Of a DNA stretch of 29,235 bases, positions 22,952-29,235 are shown in pieces (position 1 is the first letter of the stretch; the number at the start of each line of letters is the position of its first letter). The translations under genes and the position numbers were made by a program. Source of the stretch: an uncultured Clostridia bacterium (GTDB lineage: Bacteria; Bacillota; Clostridia; Christensenellales; Aristaeellaceae); assembly GCA_934631985.1 (NCBI GenBank), contig CAKTYE010000030.1:1-29235 (forward strand), read 5' to 3'. The notes under the pieces were generated by a model. It was not told the DNA's origin. It made no database searches and saw only the letters and a list, made by a program, of their open reading frames with translations.

Positions 22952-24553
22952 TTATCCAATTCGCCGCCGGGGCCGTTTCTCCTGCTTGCGGGGCGGCAGG
23001 CAGGCGCTTACACCCAGGCCAAACCCCAGCGCAAAGGCGATCCACGCCGGAATTGGCAGGCCCAGCCATTGCGGAATGCCCTGAGCAAGACAGACCACGC
23101 AGCCGCCCAGCAGCAGCGCCGCCGCCAGCACGGCGCAAATCACACGGTTCAGCTGCCGTTCGCTGAGGGCAAGGCCCTCCTTGGCGCGAACGTCCACGGT
23201 GACGCGGGCCTGTCCCTTGTTTGCCGTGCGCAGCAGATCACTGACCTGTGCCGGGAGCCGCGCAGCCTTTTTGAAGGAGCCGCGCAGATCGGTGGTAAAC
23301 TCCAGCGTGGCGTGCTTCAGGTCAAAATCCTCCATGCGCTGCTGCGCCACCTGCCGGGTGACGATCGCCATGATGGAGGTCTCCGGGCTGAGCTGGAGCA
23401 GCACGCCCTCAATGGTCATGCAGCCCCGGGCCAGCATGGTCATGCCGCTGGGCATGGCAACGTGGTTGCGCTTCGCCATGTCCATCAGCTCCTCCAGCAT
23501 TTTGCCCAGGTCCAGCCCCGCCAGGGATGCGGACTCATACTTGGAGAGGAAATCGTCGATGTCGCTGGTCAGCTGCATGCTGTCCACCGGGCCGGTGATC
23601 TTGCCCATCGCCATGACGATCTGCCGCAGGCTTTCCACATCATGGGCGGAAATGGCGGATACCGCGTCCCGCATAAGCTTGCGATCCCGGGCGGTGATGC
23701 GGCCCATCATGCCCATGTCCAGCCAGACGATCTTTCCATCCCGGATGCGGATGTTGCCCGGATGAGGGTCCGCATGGAAGAAGCCATCCTGCACGATCTG
23801 CTTGACGTAGTTGTCCGCCAGCTTATCGCCGATGTCCTTCAGGTCATAGCCCGCCGCCAGCAGCGCCTGCTGATCCAGCAGGGAATAGCCCGCGATGTAT
23901 TCCATGGTCAGCAGGGTCTCACAGCACAGCTCGGGATACACACGGGGGCAGGTGATGCAGCGGATGTTGTCGTTTTTCTCGGCAAACTCCTGCAAATGCC
24001 GTGCCTCGTGCAGGAAATTCAATTCCTCCTGCGCTGTGGCCCACATCTCGTCCAGCACCATGTTCAGGTCCACAGTCTGATCCAGCCCGGTCAGGCGCAT
24101 TACGCCCGCGCCCTTGCGCAGCAGGGCAATATCCTCCGCCATGGTGGGGCCGATGCCCGGGCGCTGAACCTTCACCACCACCTGCTGCCCGTCCGGCAGG
24201 GTCGCCAAATGGGCCTGCGCCATGGAGGCCGCGCCCAGCGGCTTTTCCGCAAAGGTGGCAAAGGCCTCGGTCATGGGCTTGCCCAGAGCCGCCTCCACCG
24301 TCTTCTGCACCGTTTCAAAGGGCATGGGCGCAACATCTGCGCGGAGCTTGGTCAGCTCCGCGCAGTAAGCGGCAGGCAGCACATCCGACCGAGTGGAGAA
24401 GATTTGTCCCAGCTTGATGAAGGTGGGGCCGAGCTCCTGCAAGATCAGCCGCAGCTTTTCCGGGTCCAGGCCCCGCTCCACATGATATTTCAGCAGAATG
24501 TCCGCGATCTCACGGCCGCGGCCCGTCTGCAATTCAGCCATTTTCTTTTTCAT
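22952..24553 (-). CDS. ABC1/UbiB/AarF-family atypical kinase with C-terminal membrane anchor
   Basis: 533 aa. The ABC1 (ADCK) family consists of protein-kinase-like ATPases; in E. coli UbiB supports ubiquinone synthesis, but many Bacillota lack ubiquinone and the role there is unknown. Seen: the hallmark KLGQ at 47-50 within FIKLGQIFSTRSDVLP, alanine-rich loop PLGAASMAQA at 105-114, the ATP lysine K128 in VVVKVQRPG, catalytic HADPHPGN at 260-267, and DMG at 279-281 in place of the kinase DFG. Two membrane helices lie near the C-terminus (about 477-497 and 504-524). The start is uncertain: ATGs at 24556, 24553 and 24541 all lie inside the end of the phasin-like gene; 24553 has AAGG 6 nt before it. 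It is coupled to that gene. Confidence 0.9.
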   Translation of the reverse strand: MKKKMAELQTGRGREIADILLKYHVERGLDPEKLRLILQELGPTFIKLGQIFSTRSDVLPAAYCAELTKLRADVAPMPFETVQKTVEAALGKPMTEAFATFAEKPLGAASMAQAHLATLPDGQQVVVKVQRPGIGPTMAEDIALLRKGAGVMRLTGLDQTVDLNMVLDEMWATAQEELNFLHEARHLQEFAEKNDNIRCITCPRVYPELCCETLLTMEYIAGYSLLDQQALLAAGYDLKDIGDKLADNYVKQIVQDGFFHADPHPGNIRIRDGKIVWLDMGMMGRITARDRKLMRDAVSAISAHDVESLRQIVMAMGKITGPVDSMQLTSDIDDFLSKYESASLAGLDLGKMLEELMDMAKRNHVAMPSGMTMLARGCMTIEGVLLQLSPETSIMAIVTRQVAQQRMEDFDLKHATLEFTTDLRGSFKKAARLPAQVSDLLRTANKGQARVTVDVRAKEGLALSERQLNRVICAVLAAALLLGGCVVCLAQGIPQWLGLPIPAWIAFALGFGLGVSACLPPRKQEKRPRRRIG

Positions 24554-24908
24554 CATCGGCCTTTTCTTCCGTGGTCGTTTCGGCTTCCTTCGCCTCCAGC
24601 TCATCCGCCGCGTCCATGGCGTCCATCTGGCGACGCAGCTCCGCGCGCTGTTCAGGAGTCAGCTGACTCACGTCAATCTCCACGGTAGTGAGCTGCTCCA
24701 CAGCGTCCTTGGCCTTGCGCTTTAGCTCCTCGCCGTATTCCCGGTTACGGTTCAGCGCATCCTGCCCCTTCGCAACCAGATCGTCGCAGACCTGGCTGCC
24801 CTTTTCCACCAGCGAATTATACAGCTTGCCGCCCTGCTCAACGACCGTTGCCGCCGCGCCGACCACACCATACAGCATATCCTTCAAGGTCTTTTCCAAA
24901 TCACTCAT
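24534..24908 (-). CDS. Phasin-like coiled-coil protein
   Basis: 124 aa. It starts MSDLEKTLKDMLYGVVGAA; residues about 12-100 are predicted helical with a phasin-like layout (a weakly amphipathic GAAATVVEQGGKLYNSLVEKG, then long helix), and the C-terminal 30 residues are acidic and Lys/Glu-rich. Phasin-family proteins coat storage granules, but this small Bacillota type is typically found beside ABC1-kinase genes (recalled, not searched) and may simply partner that kinase. No PHA synthase is in the window. The ATG at 24908 has GGAG 9 nt upstream. It overlaps the next gene by 8-23 nt depending on which kinase start is used, and is first gene of the pair. Confidence 0.72.
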   Translation of the reverse strand: MSDLEKTLKDMLYGVVGAAATVVEQGGKLYNSLVEKGSQVCDDLVAKGQDALNRNREYGEELKRKAKDAVEQLTTVEIDVSQLTPEQRAELRRQMDAMDAADELEAKEAETTTEEKADDEKENG

Positions 24909-24965
24909 GCTTCCGCGCTCCTTTCGCAGTTCACAAAGAAGGGACGTTCTTCCCTTCTGCTGCTC

Positions 24966-24971
24966 ATTATA
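24966..24971 (-). promoter_or_regulatory. Probable -10 element of the phasin-ubiB operon
   Basis: TATAAT on the minus strand, 58 nt before the phasin-like ATG. The best -35 at 16-17 nt is poor (TTTCTT), so only the -10 is clear. Confidence 0.5.
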
Positions 24972-24990
24972 GAACGACCGCACCCAAAAG

Positions 24991-25021
24991 AAAAGGACAT
25001 TTCAGCCGAAACGTCCTTTTT
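24991..25021. terminator. Bidirectional terminator
   Basis: A 12-bp stem with one mismatch, AAAAGGACATTTC (24991-25003) with GAAACGTCCTTTT (25008-25020), has A- and T-runs on both sides. It lies 28 nt beyond the end of the SH3 pseudogene, so it ends the export cluster, and sits just upstream of the phasin promoter. Confidence 0.85.
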
Positions 25022-25048
25022 GCGGGGGAAAAGTAGCACGGTATGCTC

Positions 25049-25531
25049 CTACTTCGCAATCCACCCCGCCCCGCCGTGCAAGGCGACCACATAATACCCT
25101 TCCGTTTCCAGCAAAACAGGCAGACGTTCCCCCGTGGGGAGCAGCGCCACCCGCGGCGCGTCTGCTTCGCCATAGGCCAGGACGGGCGTTTCCTGCTCCG
25201 TCTCAAAATAAGGCGGGTCAATGACCACATACTCCGCGCGAACCCAGCCTGCCGCCGCACCATCGCTGTAATAAGCGTTGATCCAATTTCCCTGCTGTTC
25301 CTAGGTGAAAAAATATCGCTTCTCGCTATCACCACGCAGCGTGGTCAGTACCTCGGAGGATGCTGACGGCGCTGCCCGTACCGTCAGTTCTTCACAGAGA
25401 ATCACTGCTTTCCGCGCTTCGATACCGGAAAAGGCTTCAAAATCTGCATCCACCCCTTCCGGCGGAATCACCGCCGCCTGCGCCATAGCCGGAAGCAACA
25501 ATGCTGCTAATAGTGCTGTCAAACGTCTCAT
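25049..25531 (-). pseudogene. Small secreted SH3-domain gene with in-frame amber codon
   Basis: From the ATG at 25531 (GGAGG 8 nt upstream) the frame gives a signal peptide (MRRLTALLAALLLPAMAQA), then 76 codons in all, then TAG at 25301-25303. The same frame continues without another stop for 83 codons to TAG at 25049-25051. The SH3b domain spans the stop: LTVRAAPSASSEVLTTLRGDS lies before it and EQQGNWINAYYS...GWVRAEYVV after it, with normal spacing, so the frame is ancestral. A second SH3-like unit seems to follow (PVLAYGEADAPRVALLPTGE). A single substitution, such as from CAG or AAG, explains it. It may be a fresh pseudogene, a sequencing error, or low-level readthrough. It is last in the MacAB-like cluster, 129 nt after the second adaptor gene. 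Confidence 0.85.
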
Positions 25532-25660
25532 AGAGCTTGCCTCCTTTTGTCTATACAACGTTCGGTGTACAAAAATACTTCCCTCTTTTTTGGCAAACAG
25601 CCCGCCACAGCAGTTCCTTACTTCCCTGCCATGACGGGCATCTTCCATTCCTATGCTTTC

Positions 25661-26743
25661 TTACTCTGCGTTATCCGCTGCGCTCTTGCCTGCCGTCACC
25701 ACAACGGTCATGCCCAGCCGGGTCTGCTCCGGCGCATCAAAGGCAATGTATGCCTTGTACGCTGCATCGCCGCTGGTGGCGGAGCTGACGTGCGAGATCA
25801 TCTTCACCACGCCGGTGTGCTTCTCTGCGTTCTCATCGTCCCAGGTGAAGGTCAGGTTCACCGTGTCGCCCTCGCTGATCTCCGCCAGATCGTATTCATC
25901 CACGGAGATCTCCACCTGCAATTGATCCTTGGGGTATACCGTCAGCAGCGTTTCGCCCTTGTTCACCGTGGCTCCGGCGCTGACGTTCAGCTGCGCCACA
26001 ATGCCGCTGACCTCGGAAACGATATCGTTGCTCGTGGCATACAGACCATCCAGACTGCCGGTTACTGTCTCAAACAGCAGCTGACCGCGCTGCACCGTGT
26101 CGCCGTCCTGCACATGCATGCGCAGAATGCTGCCCGTGCCGGAGACCGCCGTCTCCGCCGTGCGGGAGACCGTGCCGCGGCCCAGGCGGCTGGTAGTTGC
26201 CAGGTCGGACGTGCGATAGATGTAGACCGTTTCCTCCATCAGCAGCTCGCCGCTGGTGGTCTCCACGGTGTAGCTGGTGCCGCTGACCGCCGTGACAACG
26301 CCCTCTGCCGTGTGCGCGCCGTCCGCCGTGCAGGAGATATAGACCTTCTCGCCCAGGTTCACATAGCGGGTCTCGCTGCTGTTATAGGCCTTGCTGATGG
26401 AAGCGGAGATGGTGTATTTCTCGCTGGGGGTAATGTACAGCACCGCGCCGTAACGCTGGCTGACCGTGTCCACCGCGTCGCCCGCCTGTCCAAACACGCC
26501 GCTGATGGTGCCTGCGTGGGGCGCGTAGACCTTCGTGGTCTCCAGCGTGCAGATGGTGTCGCCCAGGGAAATTTCCGCGCCCTCCTTCAGCGTCAGGCTG
26601 GAAACCGTGCCGCCAAAGGGCGCGGTCACGCTGACCGCTTCCCCGGCAACGACGGAGCCGTCAAAGGTCGTTTCTGCCAGCGCCAGCAGGGGCGCTGCGG
26701 ATAGCGCTGCCGTCAGCAGCAGGGACATTGCTTTTCGAAACAT
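25661..26743 (-). CDS. Efflux adaptor (HlyD/MacA-like membrane-fusion) protein, second copy
   Basis: 360 aa. It has a signal peptide (MFRKAMSLLLTAALSAAPLLALA, cleaved near residue 23), a biotinyl-lipoyl-like hairpin half (SVTAPFGGTVSSLTLKEGAEISLGD near 38-62), a central beta-rich region and a second lipoyl half with a C-terminal beta-barrel (VEISVDEYDLAEISEGDTVNLTF near 298-320). In Bacillota such proteins sit outside the membrane and work with MacB-type permeases. The usual long coiled-coil hairpin is short or absent here. AAAGGAGG lies 8 nt before the ATG. It is 40 nt downstream of the permease gene, so it is co-transcribed. The cluster already has an adaptor at its head, so this is a second, different one. 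Confidence 0.82.
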   Translation of the reverse strand: MFRKAMSLLLTAALSAAPLLALAETTFDGSVVAGEAVSVTAPFGGTVSSLTLKEGAEISLGDTICTLETTKVYAPHAGTISGVFGQAGDAVDTVSQRYGAVLYITPSEKYTISASISKAYNSSETRYVNLGEKVYISCTADGAHTAEGVVTAVSGTSYTVETTSGELLMEETVYIYRTSDLATTSRLGRGTVSRTAETAVSGTGSILRMHVQDGDTVQRGQLLFETVTGSLDGLYATSNDIVSEVSGIVAQLNVSAGATVNKGETLLTVYPKDQLQVEISVDEYDLAEISEGDTVNLTFTWDDENAEKHTGVVKMISHVSSATSGDAAYKAYIAFDAPEQTRLGMTVVVTAGKSAADNAE

Positions 26744-26783
26744 GGGATATGCCTCCTTTGCTTGTTCAAAAATCATGCTGCGC

Positions 26784-28004
26784 TTACATTCTGCGCAATG
26801 CGTCAATGGGGTTCAGGCGGCTGGCCTTTCGCGCGGGAGACCAGCCAAAGATGATGCCCACGGCAGCGGAGAAGCCCACGCCCAGGGCAATGGCGCTGTA
26901 GGACAGGGCAAAGCCCGTCCCCATGGCGGAGCAGAGGATGGCGGACAGGGCGATGCCCAGCGCCACGCCGATGAGGCCGCCCACCATGGACAGCAGGAAG
27001 GACTCGATCAGAAATTGCAGCTGGATCTGCCCCGGCTCCGCGCCGATGGCCTTCTTCAGGCCGATCTCCACGGTGCGTTCAGTCACGCTGGTCAGCATCA
27101 TGTTCATGATGCCGATGCCGCCCACCAGCAGTGCGATGGAGGCGATACCGCCCAGCAGCATGGACATCATGGAAAGCATGCTGGTCATGGTGTCCTCGAT
27201 CGCGTCCATGGTGGTGATGGTGTAGGTATCGTCCTCATAGCTGAACAGCGCGTCCAGGAAGGTTTCCAGCTCGGCCTCCACGGTGCTGGAGGCGCTGGCG
27301 CTGTCCAGGTACACCGTCAGGTTGGTGACAAGGCTTTCGCCATTCATTTTCAGGGCAGTGGTGTAGGGGATCACCACGTCCGCCGTGCCGCTCATCATGC
27401 CCGACACCGAGCTGTCGCCGTCCTCGCTCAGCACACCGATGACCGTGAAGCTGCGCCCCGCAAGGTACAGCGTCTGCCCGATGGGGTCCGCACCGTAGAA
27501 GAAGTTCTCCACCAGGTCCTGCGAGATCAGGCATACCCGGCTGGACTGATCCACATCCAGCGGCGTAATGGTCCGCCCGCGCGCCACCAGCCCCGCGTTT
27601 ACCTCAAAGTAATAGGCGTTGCGTCCGCTGACGGACTGTGAAGACTCATAGCCGCTCTCGCTGGCGACTGTCGCGGAAAGGCTCACCGTGGGGGATACGC
27701 CTGCGATATGCTCCAGCGCGGTCATGTCCGTCATGTCCTCGGCAGAAAGGCCCGCCTTCAGGTCGCTGCCGGGAGCCGAAAGCGTCAGCGTTCCCGCGCC
27801 CATGGAGGTAAAGGAGTCCGACAGCGTGGAGGACACGCCGGAAATGGTCGTCACCAGGGCAATGACCGCCGTTACGCCGATCATAATACCCAGGATAGTC
27901 AGGAAGGAGCGCATGCGGTTTTGGCAGATGTTGCTCACCGACATGCGCACACTTTCCACAAACATGGTACAACCTGTGGAAAACTTGTGCAGCAGCTTTT
28001 TCAT
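26784..28004 (-). CDS. MacB-type ABC transporter permease (FtsX-like)
   Basis: 406 aa. It has one N-terminal membrane helix (about residues 33-57, after NRMRSFLTILGIMIGV), a large extracellular MacB periplasmic-core domain (about 60-280), and three C-terminal helices (about 285-310, 330-362, 370-392) with the FtsX-type segment GIMNMMLTSVTERTVEIGLKKAIGA. MacB proteins work as mechanotransmission exporters of peptides, antibiotics or lipoproteins rather than classic channels; the substrate here is unknown. Its ATG overlaps the ATPase stop by 4 nt. The ATPase is a separate gene, as is usual in Gram-positives. Confidence 0.93.
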   Translation of the reverse strand: MKKLLHKFSTGCTMFVESVRMSVSNICQNRMRSFLTILGIMIGVTAVIALVTTISGVSSTLSDSFTSMGAGTLTLSAPGSDLKAGLSAEDMTDMTALEHIAGVSPTVSLSATVASESGYESSQSVSGRNAYYFEVNAGLVARGRTITPLDVDQSSRVCLISQDLVENFFYGADPIGQTLYLAGRSFTVIGVLSEDGDSSVSGMMSGTADVVIPYTTALKMNGESLVTNLTVYLDSASASSTVEAELETFLDALFSYEDDTYTITTMDAIEDTMTSMLSMMSMLLGGIASIALLVGGIGIMNMMLTSVTERTVEIGLKKAIGAEPGQIQLQFLIESFLLSMVGGLIGVALGIALSAILCSAMGTGFALSYSAIALGVGFSAAVGIIFGWSPARKASRLNPIDALRRM

Positions 28005-28702
28005 GCGAAGGTCGCCTCCTCCGCTTCCGTCAGTTCCCCGTCGATGATATGCACTACCCGGCGGGCATGCCTGGCAACGCTCAGGTCGTGGGTGATCATC
28101 ATAATGGTGTTGCCCTCGCCGTTCAGCTCCTCAAACAGGTCCATGATCTGATGGCCGGTGTACTGATCCAGCGCGCCGGTGGGTTCGTCCGCCAGCAGAA
28201 TGCTGGGATGGGTCACCAGCGCCCGGGCAATGGCAACGCGCTGCTGCTGACCGCCGGAAAGCTGATTGGGCGTGTGGTGCAGCCGATCCTGCAGGCCCAC
28301 CTTCACCAGCATTTCCTCAGCGCGGCGGGCGCGCTCCCGGGGACGCACCCCGGCGTAGATCAGGGGAAGCTCCACATTCTTCATGGCGTCCAGCCGGGGC
28401 ATCATCTGCGAGTTCTGGAAAATGAAGCCGATCTCCCGGCTGCGGATGTGGCTCAGTTCCTTTTCGTCCAGGTCGGCAATGCGCTGGTTTTGCAGGATGT
28501 ATTCGCCCTCCGTGGCCTGATCCAGGCAGCCCACGATGTTCATCAGCGTGCTTTTGCCGCTGCCCGAGGGGCCCAGCACCGAAAGGTATTCCCCCGGCGC
28601 AACGTCCAGATCAATGCCCTTCAGGATAGTCACGGTCTCCTCACCCAGATAGTAATTCTTCACGATGCCGCGCATACGGAAGAAGATGTTCTGTTCGCTC
28701 AT
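28001..28702 (-). CDS. MacB/LolD-type ABC transporter ATP-binding protein
   Basis: 233 aa. Seen: Walker A GPSGSGKST at 44-52, signature LSGGQ at 148-152 followed by QQRVAIARAL, Walker B ILLADEP at 168-174 and the D-loop region TGALD. All the motifs needed for ATP hydrolysis are intact. It drives the permease encoded next, with which it overlaps by 4 nt, and lies 12 nt after the upstream adaptor gene. The ribosome binding site is GGGGGAAGAAGG just before the ATG. MacAB-like units in Bacillota are often linked to antimicrobial peptide resistance, but no histidine kinase or response regulator is present to support that here. Confidence 0.94.
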   Translation of the reverse strand: MSEQNIFFRMRGIVKNYYLGEETVTILKGIDLDVAPGEYLSVLGPSGSGKSTLMNIVGCLDQATEGEYILQNQRIADLDEKELSHIRSREIGFIFQNSQMMPRLDAMKNVELPLIYAGVRPRERARRAEEMLVKVGLQDRLHHTPNQLSGGQQQRVAIARALVTHPSILLADEPTGALDQYTGHQIMDLFEELNGEGNTIMMITHDLSVARHARRVVHIIDGELTEAEEATFA

Positions 28703-28714
28703 CCTTCTTCCCCC

Positions 28715-29158
28715 TTATTGCCGGTTGCCACGATTGCTGCCACCGTTTCCACCGTTGCCGCCGCCAAAGCTGCCACCGCCGCCGAAGCCGCCGCTGAAAT
28801 CACCGCCGGGGAAGCTGCCGCTGAAATCGCTGCCAAAGCTGCCGCTGGGGGCGCTGGGCATGTCTCCGCCGCCGCCAAACAGGGACATCAGGCTGTTCAG
28901 GCCCGTGGAGCCGCTGGTCGTTTCCTGTTTCTCCACATATACCATGTCGCCCTCGTTCAGCCCGGAGGTGATCTCGGCATAGCTGTCGTTGCTTACGCCC
29001 ACGGTGACGGCGACCTTCTGCATGCTGCCGCTTTCGTCCTTCATGTAGACGTAGGCGCTGTTGTCCTTGTCAAAGGACAGGGCGCTCTTGGAAAGGATGA
29101 CCACATCGGTGGCTTCCTCCTGGGGGATGGTCACCGTCACCGCCATGCCCGGCAGCAC
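28715..29158 (-). CDS. MacA-like efflux adaptor, 5' end cut by the contig edge
   Basis: The C-terminal part of a membrane-fusion protein. Visible: the end of a beta-barrel domain (LPGMAVTVTIPQEEATDVVILSKSAL-type segment), a membrane-proximal domain (SAYVYMKDESGSMQKVAVTVGVSNDSYAEITSGLNEGD), then a low-complexity tail of about 55 residues rich in Gly, Ser, Phe and Asn ending NRGNRQ. The tail is unusual for MacA and may be a flexible linker near the wall. Upstream of about 29158 the sequence is an exact duplication that shifts the frame, so the real N-terminal part (signal peptide, lipoyl and coiled-coil domains) is missing. It heads the operon with the ATPase and permease. Confidence 0.82.
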   Translation of the reverse strand: MLPGMAVTVTIPQEEATDVVILSKSALSFDKDNSAYVYMKDESGSMQKVAVTVGVSNDSYAEITSGLNEGDMVYVEKQETTSGSTGLNSLMSLFGGGGDMPSAPSGSFGSDFSGSFPGGDFSGGFGGGGSFGGGNGGNGGSNRGNRQ

Positions 29159-29235
29159 AGGACAGGGCGCTCTTGGAAAGGATGACCACATCGGTGGCTT
29201 CCTCCTGGGGGATGGTCACCGTCACCGCCATGCCC
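29074..29235. repeat. Exact 77-bp direct repeat ending at the window edge
   Basis: Positions 29074-29150 and 29159-29235 are identical, with 8 nt between them (period 85). The second copy ends exactly at the last base of the window. A period of 85 is not a multiple of three, so the duplication breaks the adaptor reading frame. A length of 77 is a common k-mer setting of short-read assemblers, so this most likely reflects a graph loop at a contig end rather than real DNA. Confidence 0.9.

Noticed and set aside
22817..24688. 623-codon open frame on the plus strand
   Set aside because: It is antisense to the ABC1-kinase gene, has no domain or ribosome binding site, and reads as low-information His/Gln/Arg-rich protein, typical of the opposite strand of GC-rich genes.
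24967..25335. 122-codon minus-strand ORF overlapping the SH3 pseudogene
   Set aside because: It is out of frame with the SH3 domain, has no ribosome binding site and no recognisable content; the interrupted SH3 frame explains this DNA.
25049..25531. Pyrrolysine or general amber recoding as the explanation of the in-frame TAG
   Set aside because: The same gene ends in TAG and no pyl genes or special downstream structure is visible; a point mutation is simpler.

Overview
The window looks like one contig of a moderately GC-rich Bacillota, most likely a gut-type Clostridia. The evidence is AGGAGG-type ribosome binding sites, a proline T-box, short hairpin terminators, dense co-directional operons with 1-11 nt overlaps, and the gene set (type III pantothenate kinase, pyrimidine-nucleoside phosphorylase, type-3 ProS, PyrI-containing aspartate transcarbamoylase, BMP-family binding protein). 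The taxon is an inference; there is no rRNA, tRNA or CRISPR array, and no sign of phage, plasmid or insertion sequence.

Layout. 1-2.1 kb: a TtcA-like tRNA thiolation enzyme and an F420-ligase-like protein, both minus strand, with a structured non-coding flank. 2.4-6.6 kb: glpK and a two-domain glycosyltransferase, both plus strand, each ending in a hairpin terminator; the glycosyltransferase has a near-consensus promoter and a possible 17-codon leader ORF. 6.6-9.6 kb: a SulP anion transporter and a membrane-anchored XRE protein (minus). 9.7-11.8 kb: a coaX-hom pair overlapping by 4 nt. 11.9-13.9 kb: a secreted SH3-domain protein (plus) convergent with a LacA/Maa-type acetyltransferase (minus).

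13.9-18.2 kb: a pyrimidine block on the minus strand. pyrE stands alone with its own terminator. After a 105-bp palindromic dispersed-type repeat comes a tightly packed set: ABC ATPase, ABC permease, pyrB, pyrI, ASCH-domain protein. 18.3-20.1 kb: proS under a T-box leader, divergent from a BMP-family substrate-binding protein across an AT-rich, palindrome-rich promoter region. 21.5-24.9 kb: phasin-like protein, ABC1/UbiB-type kinase and pyrimidine-nucleoside phosphorylase (minus). 25.0 kb to the end: a MacAB-like export cluster (truncated adaptor, ATPase, FtsX-type permease, second adaptor), followed by a small secreted SH3 gene interrupted by an in-frame amber codon.

Most of the window is ordinary chromosome, and I found no clear multi-gene system that looks undescribed. 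The items most worth a second look are the amber-interrupted SH3 gene, the palindromic repeat between pyrE and the ABC-pyrBI operon, the coupling of an ABC exporter and an ASCH protein to pyrBI, and an exact 77-bp repeat at the right end that is probably an assembly artefact.
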